This document shows positions 1 to 8,559 of a stretch of 64,000 bases of DNA, piece after piece. The stretch lies in the NCBI RefSeq assembly GCF_036014115.1, contig NZ_CP107913.1, positions 5,317,001 to 5,381,000 on the forward strand. The letters run 5' to 3'. The stretch's first letter is position 1. Every line of letters begins with the position of its first letter. Under the pieces are notes generated by a model. The model was not told the origin of the DNA and did not search any database. It worked only from the letters and a program-made list of their open reading frames with translations. Made by a program: the position numbers and the translations under genes. The DNA comes from Streptomyces sp. NBC_00448 (GTDB lineage Bacteria > Actinomycetota > Actinomycetes > Streptomycetales > Streptomycetaceae).

Positions 1-1636
1 CCGCCGGGAGCTTGGTGGTGTCGACCTTCAGGATCTCCCCGTTGTCGGTCTGGCCGGTGGGCGGCATCACCTTCTGGTGGACCGTCCACTTGCCGTCGGG
101 GTCCACGGCGATGGTGTCGATGCCGAAGTCGTCGTCGTTGGACAGGTACAGCGTCTTGCCGGCGTCCGTGGTGGCGACGCCCTCGACCTTGTCGTGCGAG
201 AAGAACGCACCGCTGGGGTCGAGTTGGCTCACCAGCGTGCCGACGTTGAGGTACGGCTGCTTCTGCGCGACGTGCACACCGGCGCCGGTGAGCGCGGCCA
301 GCGCGTCATTGGTGCCCTTCTTCCCGACGAACGCCTCGGGCGACTTCCCGCCGATCGTCAGGCCGCTGACGTCGGTGGCGCCGTTGATGTCGATCTCGTA
401 GAGGTTCTTCTGCGCGAACGGCTCGAAGTTGCCGTCCCGCTCGTCGACCAGGAACTTCGTGTCCGACAGAGCGGTGATCTCGCTGTTGGCGTCACCGGTG
501 TCGTCCGGGTCGTCCAGCAGGTAGAGGTACTGCTTGGTCTGGTACGTGCGCAGGTTGATCGTGATGACGCGGGTGGTCGAGACGTTGCCGGCCTTGGTGC
601 TGCCGAGGTCCGGCTGCTGGAGCGCGGACTGCATGACGCCCACCAGGGTCGAGCCGTCCGGGGTGACCGTCAGACCCTCCATGCCCTTGTTCTTCAGGCG
701 GTCCGCGAACTCGGCCGGCAGGTAGCCGACGATCTTGTGATACGCGTTGTCCTGGCTGTCCTTGTACGGGGTCAGCCGGCCCAACTCGTAGCCGTTGGCG
801 TCGAAGTGCGTGAGGTACGGGCCGTACTCGTCCGAGACCCAGAACGTGCCGTCCGGCAGCGCGACCAGGCCCTCGGAGTCGTAGCCGTACGGGTCCTTGG
901 CGACGGGGACCGGCGTACCGCCGTTGGCGTTGGTCGCGTTGACGTCGTCGATCACCTCGCTGGTGTCGTGCGGCGGGCGGCCGCTGTAGTTGACGCCGCC
1001 CAGGCTCTTCGGGCCCTTCAGGGTGACCTTCTTGACCAGTTCGGCCTTCCCGCCCACGAGCTTGAACTCGCCGATCTGCGGCGTGAAGTCCAGCACCATC
1101 TCGGACTTGTTGCCGTCGGGGGCGTCGGCGTTGGGGCCGCGGTCGGTGAGGCCGTAGAAGTAGCCGGACCTGCCGGGCACCGGGGCGAGCGAGGAGCCGT
1201 AGCCCTCACCGGAGATCTCGGTGGTGGTGCCGTTCGGGCCGGCGACCTTCGCCAGCGGCGGCAGGGCGTCGCCGTTCGCCTGGGTGTCCTTGAACAGCTG
1301 CACCGCGTCGGTCGCCGTGTAGGTGAAGGTGTCCGTGCCCTTGAAGCCGGCCTTGGGGGTGTACGTGAACGAGCCGTCCGGGTCGACCGTCGCGGTGCCG
1401 TCGGACGGGTCGGTGTGCCGGACGACCGCGGTCGCGCGGGCGTCGTTGCGCAGCACGTTGCCGGTCACCTTGCCGTGGCCGGAGTACGAGTCGGCCGTCG
1501 CGCTGAAGTCGTGCGACGGAGCCGACAGCCAGCCGTGGGCCTGGGCCGCGGCGGTGCCCGCGCCCACCACGGCGGCGGTGGCGACGATCGCGACGGCAAC
1601 CCGGGTGCGCTTGCGGGAGAAGGGTCTCGAAGTCAT
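1..1636 (-). CDS. Secreted phytase-like esterase family protein, N-terminal beta domain (partial)
   Basis: The frame starts at the ATG at 1636 and runs open to the left edge, so the C-terminus lies outside the window; about 545 residues are visible. It opens with a basic, hydrophobic signal peptide ending near AQA-HG, so the product is exported. Next is a short cadherin/VCBS-like segment (about residues 40-110, with 'GNVLRND' and 'DGSFTYTPKAGFKGTDTFTYT'). The rest resembles the 'esterase-like activity of phytase' domain (PF13449 type): 'GEGYGSS', 'YGLTDRGPN', 'DSEGLVALPDGTFWVSDEYGP', 'NKGMEGLTVTPDG' and 'EITALSDTKFLVDERD'. This domain is a calcium-binding beta-propeller, and a phosphate-ester substrate is plausible but unproven. 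The gene is monocistronic here; the next gene on this strand begins 290 bp upstream. Family call is good, substrate unknown. Confidence 0.82.
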   Translation of the reverse strand, partial: MTSRPFSRKRTRVAVAIVATAAVVGAGTAAAQAHGWLSAPSHDFSATADSYSGHGKVTGNVLRNDARATAVVRHTDPSDGTATVDPDGSFTYTPKAGFKGTDTFTYTATDAVQLFKDTQANGDALPPLAKVAGPNGTTTEISGEGYGSSLAPVPGRSGYFYGLTDRGPNADAPDGNKSEMVLDFTPQIGEFKLVGGKAELVKKVTLKGPKSLGGVNYSGRPPHDTSEVIDDVNATNANGGTPVPVAKDPYGYDSEGLVALPDGTFWVSDEYGPYLTHFDANGYELGRLTPYKDSQDNAYHKIVGYLPAEFADRLKNKGMEGLTVTPDGSTLVGVMQSALQQPDLGSTKAGNVSTTRVITINLRTYQTKQYLYLLDDPDDTGDANSEITALSDTKFLVDERDGNFEPFAQKNLYEIDINGATDVSGLTIGGKSPEAFVGKKGTNDALAALTGAGVHVAQKQPYLNVGTLVSQLDPSGAFFSHDKVEGVATTDAGKTLYLSNDDDFGIDTIAVDPDGKWTVHQKVMPPTGQTDNGEILKVDTTKLPA

Positions 1637-1926
1637 GCTGCCGAACCTGTCGGTCGGCGGTGAACGCCGAGTTGACCCCTGGTGAACCCTCGATCCGGGA
1701 TGGAACGACTCTGCGAACGTCCTCGACTTCCGCCGTCGTCGTTGCTACGCCCTGGGGCCGCTGGGATAGGTGGGGGTGGGGGTGCGGACTCCCGGGACGT
1801 GGCCCGGCACCGGCCGGGACCTGCGTCGGCACCCGGCCCGGCGCCTGACCGGCACCCTGCTGGGCACTCGGCCCGGCGCGGGATTCCGGTCTCCGCGCCC
1901 CACCCCCTTCCCGCGGGCGGGGCGGG
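1637..1926. other. Intergenic spacer with a 17-bp direct repeat
   Basis: No gene is supported here. It holds the upstream region of the phytase-like gene and the 3' flank of the M15 peptidase gene. A 17-bp GC-rich direct repeat (GGCACYCGGCCCGGCGC) occurs at 1828-1844 and 1863-1879, 35 bp apart. I found no clear promoter hexamers or Pho-box-like repeats. Confidence 0.4.
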
Positions 1927-2715
1927 TCAGACGGTGCCGTTCTCCCACCACCAGGCCCGGCCGAGGTCGGCCCGGCTGTCCACGTGCTGGTGGTCCTCGG
2001 TGTAGGTCTCCAGGCCGGAGAATCCGCAGGTCTCCGCCTTCTGGTAGACGGTCTTGTTGGCCACGCCCGGGACGTCGAGGTCGGCGGCCGTGCCGTACAG
2101 GTGCATGCTGTCGCTCGCCCCGCCGACCGCGGCGTTGTGGGAGATGCTGCGGAAGCCGGAGTTGACGGTGATCGGGACGTCGCCGAGCTTCCTGCGGAGC
2201 GCTTCGAGCTTGTACATCGCGCGGCGGACGTTCTCCTTCGCGGCGGCGGCGCTGACCTTGCCGCCGTCGAAGGTGCCGCTCACCCGGTCGGTGAACTCGC
2301 TGAAGTCGAAGTGCACGGTGGAACCGTCGGACTGCTGAAGGGCGTTGAGCTGCGCCTGGGAGGCGGGGCCGACGACGCCGTCGGACGACAGGCCGTAGGC
2401 GGACTGGAAGAGCCGGACCGCCGTGGCGGTGCCCGGGCCGAAGTCCCCGTCGATGGCGACCCGGGTGTGGCCGGCGCTGCCGGTGGCCCAGCCGGCCACC
2501 CTGATCTGCAGTTCGGTCACGTCGGCGCCGGTCGATCCCTGCTGGAGGGTACGCGACCAGGTGTACGCGTACGCAGAGCCGGACAGCAGGATCGGTCCGA
2601 GGACGACGCCGGCGCCTGCGGCCAGCGTTCCGCGCAGCAGGGTGCGGCGGTCGAAGGGGGAGGAGGACGAGGGAGGCGAGGACGGCGAGGAGGACGAGGA
2701 CGGGGACGAGGTCAT
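1927..2715 (-). CDS. Tat-exported peptidoglycan-binding M15 D-Ala-D-Ala carboxypeptidase
   Basis: This 262-residue protein should cleave the terminal D-alanine of peptidoglycan stem peptides outside the cell. A Ser/Pro-rich N-terminus is followed by a twin-arginine signal (RRTLLRG, residues 23-29, hydrophobic core, cleavage near SAYA-YTW). A PG_binding_1 domain spans about 55-115 ('QQGSTGADVTELQ', 'DGDFGPGTATAVRLFQ', 'GVVGPASQAQLN'). The C-terminal M15 domain has the zinc pattern SMHLYGTAADLD (His and Asp) and a later HQHVD (His), as in the Streptomyces albus G enzyme. The start at 2715 is preferred because AAAGGA lies just upstream; an earlier in-frame start adds low-complexity residues and lacks a site. 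The gene stands alone, divergent from the exporter operon. Confidence 0.9.
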   Translation of the reverse strand: MTSSPSSSSSPSSPPSSSSPFDRRTLLRGTLAAGAGVVLGPILLSGSAYAYTWSRTLQQGSTGADVTELQIRVAGWATGSAGHTRVAIDGDFGPGTATAVRLFQSAYGLSSDGVVGPASQAQLNALQQSDGSTVHFDFSEFTDRVSGTFDGGKVSAAAAKENVRRAMYKLEALRRKLGDVPITVNSGFRSISHNAAVGGASDSMHLYGTAADLDVPGVANKTVYQKAETCGFSGLETYTEDHQHVDSRADLGRAWWWENGTV

Positions 2716-2981
2716 CGTGGTCCTTTCGGTGACCGAGCGGCTCGGAGTGGGCCGCGGGCGTGGAGCGCCCCCAGCATGGCGGCGGGTCGGGCGGTGCTCA
2801 AGAGGCCTGCGGCGCACGGGGGATGAGGCCGGATCAACCGATCGGTGGAGGGGGACCGGCCCGGTGGCCGATCAGCCGCTGTCCGCGGAGTGTGGTCGGT
2901 CGGTCGATGGGCGCGGAAGCCGTCCGCTGTCAGGGTGGTGAACGGTCCGGGAAGAGTTCGGGAGCAGAGGGGACACCACGT

Positions 2982-3932
2982 ATGCCCGCGGTGGTCGAGG
3001 TGCGGAACCTGCACAAGAGGTACGGCGGCACCGTGGCGGTGGACGATGTCTCGTTCCGCGTGGAGCAGGGCGAGATCTTCGGGATTCTCGGCCCGAACGG
3101 CGCCGGCAAGACGACGACGGTGGAGTGCGTCGAGGGGCTGCGGACGCCGGACGGCGGGGAGATCAGGGTGCTGGGGCTCGATCCCCTGCGCGACCGCCCG
3201 GAGTTGACGCAGCGGCTGGGGGTGCAGCTCCAGGACGGGCAGCTCCAGGACCGGATGACGGTGGGCGAGGCGCTGCGGCTGTACCGCTCGTTCTACCGCC
3301 GGCCGGCCGATCCGCGGGCGTTGATGGCGGCGCTGGGGCTGACGGCCAAGGAGCGGACGCGGTACGCGGATCTGTCCGGCGGCCAGAAGCAGCGGCTGTC
3401 GATCGCGCTGGCGCTGATCGGGAGCCCGGAGGTGGCCGTCCTGGACGAGCTGACCACGGGGCTGGACCCGCAGGCCCGCCGGGACACCTGGGAGCTGATC
3501 CAGGGCGTCCGCGCCCGCGGGGTGACGATCCTGCTGGTCACCCACTTCATGGAGGAGGCCGAGCGGTTGTGCGACCGGGTGGCGGTGATCGACCGGGGCC
3601 GGGTGGTCGCGGTGGACAGCCCGAGCGCCCTGACCGAGCGGGTCCCGGACGGCCAGCGCATCCGGTTCCGGCCGTCGGTGCCGTTCGAGGACGGCCTGCT
3701 GACGGAGCTGCCGGACGTGACCGGGCTGACCCGGCGGGGCGATCTGGTGCTGGTCACGGGCACCGCCAACGCGTTGAACGCGGTCACGTCGGTGCTGGCC
3801 CGCCACGGCATCGTGGCGGAGCACCTGCGGGTGGACCAGCCGAGTCTGGAGGACGCGTTCGTCGCGCTGACCGGCAACCACCTCACCACCGGGACGGGCG
3901 CCGCGGATTCGCCCGGCGCCGTCCACGACTGA
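2982..3932 (+). CDS. ABC transporter ATP-binding protein (ABC-2 / DrrA-like exporter)
   Basis: This 316-residue ATPase should power the membrane protein encoded next. It shows Walker A (GPNGAGKTTT), the signature LSGGQKQR, Walker B followed by ELTTGLD (Leu where Pro is usual in EPTTGLD) and the switch histidine in 'LLVTHFMEEAE'. The C-terminal about 80 residues match the extension seen in drug-export ATPases of this class. The ATG at 2982 follows AGAGGGGAC. It is the first gene of a four-gene unit with a permease, sensor kinase and response regulator, so export is probably induced by what the kinase senses. The substrate cannot be read from sequence. The 266-bp upstream region holds GGTCGGTCGGTCG but no site I can assign. 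Confidence 0.93.
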   Translation: MPAVVEVRNLHKRYGGTVAVDDVSFRVEQGEIFGILGPNGAGKTTTVECVEGLRTPDGGEIRVLGLDPLRDRPELTQRLGVQLQDGQLQDRMTVGEALRLYRSFYRRPADPRALMAALGLTAKERTRYADLSGGQKQRLSIALALIGSPEVAVLDELTTGLDPQARRDTWELIQGVRARGVTILLVTHFMEEAERLCDRVAVIDRGRVVAVDSPSALTERVPDGQRIRFRPSVPFEDGLLTELPDVTGLTRRGDLVLVTGTANALNAVTSVLARHGIVAEHLRVDQPSLEDAFVALTGNHLTTGTGAADSPGAVHD

Positions 3933-4001
3933 CGGTTCGCGACGCCTTCGCGGGGCCGTTCGCCATGCCTTGGCGCGACCGTTCGCCACACCTTCACGTA
4001 A
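3933..4001 (+). repeat. Three imperfect 23-bp tandem repeats between ABC genes
   Basis: Starting at the first base after the ATPase stop codon, three 23-bp units follow (3933-3955, 3956-3978, 3979-4001), each close to CCGTTCGCCAYGCCTTSGCGNGA; a fourth begins as CCGTGCGAG at 4002. They fill most of the 97-bp spacer before the permease start. The spacer may be an expanded repeat or carry RNA structure that sets the protein ratio. Confidence 0.7.
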
Positions 4002-4029
4002 CCGTGCGAGCAGGAAGAGGAGTTCAGTG

Positions 4030-4821
4030 ATGTCGGTGGGTACGTCGAGCGCGCCGGCGGTGCCAGGCGCCGTCGCGGACGGTTCGGCGCTGGGCCGGCT
4101 CGCGCTGGCCGAGCTGAGGTTGTTCCTGCGGGACAAGGCGGGCCCGGTCTTCGCGGTCGGCCTGCCGTTGGTGCTGCTGATCGTGTTCGGGAACATCCCG
4201 TTCTACCGGCAGCATCGCGCGAACCTGGACGGATACACCCTCCTCGACGTGTACGTGCCGATCCTCGCGGCCTTCGTGCTGGCCACGTTGTCGTTCAACG
4301 TGGTGCCGCAGGTGCTGGTCGGCTACCGGGAGAAGGGGGTGCTGCGGCGGTTGCGGACGACGCCGGTGGGGCCGGCCCGGGTGCTGGCGGCGCAGCTCCT
4401 GGTCAACCTGGCGACCGCGGCCGTGGCGGTGGTCGCGCTGCTGCTGGTGGCCCGGCTGGCGTTCGGGGTGCCGCTGCCGCGGCAGGCCGCCGGGTACGCC
4501 ATCGGCATCGTGCTGACCGCGCTCGCGCTGATCGCGCTCGGCCTGTTCGTCGCGGCGGCCTCGCCGAACAGCCAGGTCGCGAACGCGGTGGGGGTGACGC
4601 TGTTCTACGTGATGATGTTCTTCGCCGGGCTCTTCCTGCCGATCGCGACCATGCCGTCGCTGCTGCGGCACATCAGCCAGGCCGCCCCGCTGGGCGCCGC
4701 GGTGCAGGCGCTGACGGACGCGACGGAAGGGCACTGGCCGCACCCGGTACAGCTGATCACGCTGGTCGCGTACACGGCGGTCTTCGGCGGGGGCGCGGTT
4801 AAATGGTTCCGCTGGGAATGA
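4030..4821 (+). CDS. ABC-2 type transporter permease
   Basis: This 263-residue membrane protein should form the export channel with the ATPase encoded upstream. After a short cytoplasmic N-terminus ('LALAELRLFLRDKAGPVF') come about six hydrophobic segments. They include the ABC-2 core 'VPQVLVGYREKGVLRRLRTTPVGPARVLAAQLLVN' region (about residues 95-130) and 'VTLFYVMMFFAGLFLPI' (about 195-215). The 'YREKGVLRRLRTTP' loop is diagnostic of the ABC2_membrane family. The ATG at 4030 follows a purine-rich AGGAAGAGGAG; an earlier in-frame start would read through the tandem repeat and is disfavoured. The histidine kinase gene starts within about 60 bp of the stop, consistent with one transcript. Confidence 0.9.
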   Translation: MSVGTSSAPAVPGAVADGSALGRLALAELRLFLRDKAGPVFAVGLPLVLLIVFGNIPFYRQHRANLDGYTLLDVYVPILAAFVLATLSFNVVPQVLVGYREKGVLRRLRTTPVGPARVLAAQLLVNLATAAVAVVALLLVARLAFGVPLPRQAAGYAIGIVLTALALIALGLFVAAASPNSQVANAVGVTLFYVMMFFAGLFLPIATMPSLLRHISQAAPLGAAVQALTDATEGHWPHPVQLITLVAYTAVFGGGAVKWFRWE

Positions 4822-4879
4822 GGACGGGGGACGGGGTGACGGGGTCGTGGGCGGTGGGGCCGGAGCGGGCGGGGCCGCG

Positions 4880-6244
4880 ATGAGCGGGGCGGTGCCGCCC
4901 GTACGGCCGGGTCGCCAGGACCAGCGGCTGGAACCGCTGATGACCGTGGCGCCGTACGTGATCCTGGCCGCGCTGGTCGTCGTGACGCTGGTCGTCAAGC
5001 GCGGTGCGGGCGGCTCCCTGCTGATCGACCTGGGGCTGTGTGCCACGGCGGCGCTGTGGATGCTGTGGATGTTCACCTGGCACCCGGCGTGGCGGGAGCG
5101 CGTGGCGGTGATGGCGGTGTTCTTCGCCGGGCTGGTCGTGCTGATCGGCGTACTGGTGCTGCGCGACCCGTGGTTCGGCCTGTTCACGCCGGCCGGGTAC
5201 TCCTACGCCTTCGGGGTGCTGGTCTGGCCGTGGCGGCTCGCGGGGGTCTCCGTGGTCGCGTTCGAGTCGGGGATGGCGCAGGTGGCGGGCATCCCCAAGC
5301 ACAACGCCTTCGGGGTGGCGCTCACCGTGGTGGTGCTGGCGGTGAACGTCGTCTGCATGTGCGGGATGGCGTGGTGGGAGTGGGACGTCGATCGGAAGAA
5401 CGTGGAGCGGGTGGCGGCGCTGGAGCAGGCGCGGGAGGCCAACCGCCGGCTCCAGGCGACGCTGGCCGAGAACGCCGGACTGCACCGGCAGTTGGTGGTG
5501 CAGGCCCGCGAGGCGGGGGTCCTGGACGAGCGGCAGCGGATGGCCCGGGAGATCCACGACACGCTGGCGCAGGGCCTGATCGGGATCGTCACCCAGTTGC
5601 AGGCCGCGGAGTCGGCGGGGGACGTCCCGGCGCGGTGGCAGGCGCACTTCGCCGCGGCGACCCGGCTGGCCCGGGAGAGCCTGGCCGAGGCGCGCCGGTC
5701 GGTGGACGCGTTGCGGCCGCAGCCGTTGGAGACCGCCGGGTTGGGGGAGGCGCTGGCCGGGGTCGCCGACCGCTGGTCGGCGCTGCACGGGATCACGGCG
5801 CATGTGACCACCGTCGGGACCGCCCGGCCGTTGGCGTCGGAGACCGAACTGGCCCTGCTGCGGGCGGCGCAGGAGGCGATGGCGAACGTGGCCCGGCACG
5901 CCCGCGCCGGCACGGTGACGCTGACGCTCGGGTATCTGGGGTCCGAGGTCACGCTGGAGGTACGGGACGACGGCTGCGGCTTCGACCCGTCGGCCCCTCG
6001 TGTGCCCGCGTCGGCGACGGTCGGCCCCGAGTCGGAAGCGGAAGCGGAAGCGGAACCGGGATCGGGCACGGAAGCGGAACCGGGATCGGGGTCGGATACG
6101 GAAGCGGGCGGTGGGTTCGGTTTGAAGGCGATGCGGGAGCGGATCGAGGGGCTGTCGGGGACGTTGCGGGTCGAGTCGGCGCCGGGATCGGGTACGACGG
6201 TCTCCGCGTGCGTGCCCCAGGAGACGGTGGAGGCGGGCGCGTGA
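4880..6244 (+). CDS. Two-component sensor histidine kinase (HisKA_3 type)
   Basis: The product is a membrane kinase of 454 residues (465 if the GTG at 4847 is used). Several hydrophobic segments in the first about 170 residues form the sensor, followed by a coiled-coil stretch ('ERVAALEQAREANRRLQATL'). The phosphoacceptor His is residue 226 in 'MAREIHDTLAQGLIG', typical of NarL-partner kinases. The ATP-binding domain has an N-box 'EAMANVARHA', 'VRDDGCGFDP' and 'GFGLKAMRERIEGL'. Between the last two sits a low-complexity Glu/Ala and Gly/Ser stretch encoded by a GGAAGC-type hexamer repeat (about 6036-6108), which is unusual. The stop codon overlaps the GTG of the regulator gene, so the pair is translationally coupled. 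Confidence 0.9.
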   Translation: MSGAVPPVRPGRQDQRLEPLMTVAPYVILAALVVVTLVVKRGAGGSLLIDLGLCATAALWMLWMFTWHPAWRERVAVMAVFFAGLVVLIGVLVLRDPWFGLFTPAGYSYAFGVLVWPWRLAGVSVVAFESGMAQVAGIPKHNAFGVALTVVVLAVNVVCMCGMAWWEWDVDRKNVERVAALEQAREANRRLQATLAENAGLHRQLVVQAREAGVLDERQRMAREIHDTLAQGLIGIVTQLQAAESAGDVPARWQAHFAAATRLARESLAEARRSVDALRPQPLETAGLGEALAGVADRWSALHGITAHVTTVGTARPLASETELALLRAAQEAMANVARHARAGTVTLTLGYLGSEVTLEVRDDGCGFDPSAPRVPASATVGPESEAEAEAEPGSGTEAEPGSGSDTEAGGGFGLKAMRERIEGLSGTLRVESAPGSGTTVSACVPQETVEAGA

Positions 6245-6906
6245 GCCCGGCCGGCGGGGCCCCGATCACGCTGCTGATCGCCGACGACCACCCCGTCGTC
6301 CGGGACGGCCTGAGCGGCATGTTCGCCGCCGACCCGGCCTTCGAGGTGGTGGGCCAGGCGGCCGACGGCGCCGAGGCGGTCCGGATGGCCGGCAGCCTCC
6401 GGCCGGACGTGGTCCTGATGGACCTGCGCATGCCCGGGATGGACGGCGTGACCGCGATCGCCGAACTCGCCAGGGCCGGCAGCACCGCGCGGGTGCTGGT
6501 GCTGACCACGTACGACTCCGACAGCTACGTCCTGCCGGCGATCGAGGCGGGCGCGACCGGCTACCTCCTCAAGGACGCGCCTCGCGACGAACTGCTCCGC
6601 GCGGTGCGGGCCGCCGCCAACCGTGAGGCGGTCCTCTCCCCGGCCGTCGCGGCCCGGCTGATGAACCGGGTCCGCTCACCCGGCCCCGGACCGCTCAGCC
6701 GGCGCGAGAGCGAGGTCCTGAAGTGGGTCGCGGCCGGTGCCACCAACCGCGAGGTGGCCGCTCGACTCCTGATCAGCGAGGCCACCGTCAAAACCCACCT
6801 CCTGAACGTCTACGGCAAGCTCGGCGTCAGCGACCGCGCGGCCGCCGTGGCCGAGGCGTTCAACCGCGGCCTCCTCACGCCCCGCAAGTCCCCCCCACCC
6901 GAGTGA
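6241..6906 (+). CDS. NarL/FixJ-family response regulator
   Basis: This 221-residue regulator pairs with the kinase encoded just upstream. The receiver domain has the acidic pair D15-D16, the phosphoacceptor D61 in 'VVLMDLRMPG', the conserved Thr in 'VLVLTTYD' and Lys in 'GYLLKDAP'. The LuxR-type HTH is at about 155-212 ('LSRRESEVLKWVAAGATN', 'EATVKTHLLNVYGKLGV'). The GTG at 6241 overlaps the kinase stop (GTGA). Last gene of the exporter operon; it probably activates this operon in response to cell-envelope or antibiotic stress, which is inference from similar arrangements. Confidence 0.95.
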   Translation: MSPAGGAPITLLIADDHPVVRDGLSGMFAADPAFEVVGQAADGAEAVRMAGSLRPDVVLMDLRMPGMDGVTAIAELARAGSTARVLVLTTYDSDSYVLPAIEAGATGYLLKDAPRDELLRAVRAAANREAVLSPAVAARLMNRVRSPGPGPLSRRESEVLKWVAAGATNREVAARLLISEATVKTHLLNVYGKLGVSDRAAAVAEAFNRGLLTPRKSPPPE

Positions 6907-6914
6907 CCCCCGGG

Positions 6915-7301
6915 AAGGCTCTGCCCCCGCGGCGAGTTGGCCGGACCACCGGCGGGTGGTGGGCCGGTCGCGCAGTTCCTCCCCAGAGCTTCGCCTGGGA
7001 GGTGCCCCCAGCGACCCTTGAGGGGGGCCGTTCTTCCGCGGGAGGAGCCGTACCTGTCCAGGGGCGCGGGGAACTGCGCGCTCAGCCACTCACTGTGGTG
7101 CGCCGGGCCCGCAGGCTCTGCCCCCGCGGCGAGTTGGCCGGGCCTAGGTGCTGGACGTTGTCCGCGGTGGGCGGCCACCCCAGGGGCGCGGGGAACTGCG
7201 CGCTCAGCCACCCACTGTGGCGCGCCGGGCCCGCGGGCCCTGCCCCGCGGCGAGTTGGCCGGGCCTGGGTGCTGGACGTTGTCGGAGGCGCGCCGCCGGA
7301 T
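6915..7301 (+). repeat. Intergenic repeat cluster with 122-bp tandem units
   Basis: The 502-bp gap at 6907-7408 holds no supported gene. Two near-identical 122-bp units start at 7058 and 7180, each opening CCAGGGGCGCGGGGAACTGC and containing a GCCCCGCGGCGAGTTGGCCGG block. A detached copy of that block sits at 6917-6944, and an inverted copy of the GCGCGGGGAACTGCGCGACC core lies near 6970-6990. As I recall, this core is dispersed through intergenic regions of many Streptomyces genomes. The GC-rich inverted pieces could also end transcription of both flanking converging units. Confidence 0.75.
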
Positions 7302-7408
7302 TCCCGATGGGGACACGGTCGGATGGCGCGGCGTCCGGCGCCGCTCATCTGAGCTGCTGAGCGGGCCCGTTGCCGGGGGACCCGGGCCGCGCGGTCGGCT
7401 CGGCCGGG

Positions 7409-8314
7409 TCAGCCGACCAGGAGGACGAGCTTTCCGCGCAGGCGGCCGTTCTCGCCGGCGCGGTGCGCCTCCGCGATGTCGGCGAGCGGGAACGTCCCGC
7501 CGACGGGGAGCGAGAAGCGCCCGGCCTCGATCAACTCGCCGATCTCCGCGAGCGCGTGGAGCGCGCGGCCGGAGTCCCCCCGGCTGAACCGCACCCCATG
7601 CTCCTGCGCACCGGCGAAGTCGGCGACCGTCAGGACGCGTTCCGGGCCGCCCGCGAGGCCGATGAGTTCGGGCAGCACGCCGCTGCTTGCGACGTCGAGC
7701 GCCAGGTCGACGCCGTCGGGCGCGAGCGCGCGGACCCGCTCGACGAGCCCGTCACCGTAGGCGACGGGCACGGCCCCCAACGAGCGCAGGTACGCGTGGT
7801 TCGCCGGACTCGCGGTGCCGATCACGCGCGTGCCGCGCGCGACGGCGAACTGGACCGCGGCGCTGCCGATGCTTCCGGAAGCGCCGTTGACCAGCAGCGT
7901 GTCCCCGTTCCCCACGCCGAGCTGGTCGAGCGCGCGGGTCGCCGTCTCGACGGCGGCCGGCAGCGCGGCGGCGCCGGCGAAGTCGAGCGACGGCGGGATC
8001 GGCGCGTAGTACGACAGCACCGCCGACTCGGCCTGCGCCGCCCCCTCGGTGCAGAAGCCGAAGACGCGATCGCCGACGGCCGCGTCCGTGACGCCCTCGC
8101 CGAGCGCGTCGACGATGCCTGCCGCCTCGTAGCCCAGGGTCTGCGGGAGCTCCTCGTCCATGAGCCCCGCGCGCTTCTTCCAGTCGCTCGGGTTGACGCC
8201 GGCCGCGCGCACCGCGATCCGGACCTGGCCGGGGTCGGGACGCGGAGCAGGCAGGTCCACGAGTTCGAGGACGTCCGGGCCCCCGAACCGGCTGAAACGG
8301 GCTGCCTTCATCAT
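7409..8314 (-). CDS. NADP-dependent MDR-family oxidoreductase (quinone reductase-like)
   Basis: This 301-residue cytoplasmic enzyme belongs to the medium-chain dehydrogenase/reductase family without the catalytic zinc. The N-terminal GroES-like half includes 'AGVNPSDWKKRAG' and 'LGYEAAGIVDALGEGV'. The Rossmann half has the nucleotide motif 'NGASGSIGSAAVQFA' (about residues 143-157). The C-terminus 'GENGRLRGKLVL' is usual for quinone oxidoreductase-type members, which reduce quinones or unsaturated carbonyls with NADPH. The ATG at 8314 is preceded by CGGAGC. It is divergent from a TetR regulator and shares with it the palindrome at 8516-8533, so it is probably de-repressed by an electrophile or similar ligand. 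Exact substrate unknown. Confidence 0.88.
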   Translation of the reverse strand: MMKAARFSRFGGPDVLELVDLPAPRPDPGQVRIAVRAAGVNPSDWKKRAGLMDEELPQTLGYEAAGIVDALGEGVTDAAVGDRVFGFCTEGAAQAESAVLSYYAPIPPSLDFAGAAALPAAVETATRALDQLGVGNGDTLLVNGASGSIGSAAVQFAVARGTRVIGTASPANHAYLRSLGAVPVAYGDGLVERVRALAPDGVDLALDVASSGVLPELIGLAGGPERVLTVADFAGAQEHGVRFSRGDSGRALHALAEIGELIEAGRFSLPVGGTFPLADIAEAHRAGENGRLRGKLVLLVG

Positions 8315-8515
8315 GCGCTCCGATCTCGACGCGGCTCGCTGGTCCGCGGGCGTGGCTCGACTGCTCGTTGACGGCCGCTGCTGGTGGGTGCCGCTCGCGG
8401 CATGGTGCGACGCGTTCCGCCGCCGGCACCGTACGCAAGGGCCGCCGGCCAGGTCCGCCCGATGTCCCGGACGACAATGACGTGGGTCCGTTCGGCGGCC
8501 CGACCACTATATTAA

Positions 8516-8533
8516 GTGACTAAGTTTAGTCAC
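8516..8533. promoter_or_regulatory. Probable TetR operator (GTGACTAA-GT-TTAGTCAC)
   Basis: A perfect 8-bp inverted repeat with a 2-bp centre lies 26 bp upstream of the tetR-type start codon and about 200 bp from the divergent oxidoreductase start. The adjacent TATATT and the AT-rich sequence stand out against the GC-rich background. Size, symmetry and position fit autorepression by the TetR protein and control of the oxidoreductase. Confidence 0.7.
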
Positions 8534-8559
8534 ACAAGATAGAGCGAGAGTGAGGCAGG

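Noticed and set aside
77..1663. Plus-strand open frame of about 530 codons at the left edge
   Set aside because: Antisense to the phytase-like gene, which has signal peptide and domain motifs.
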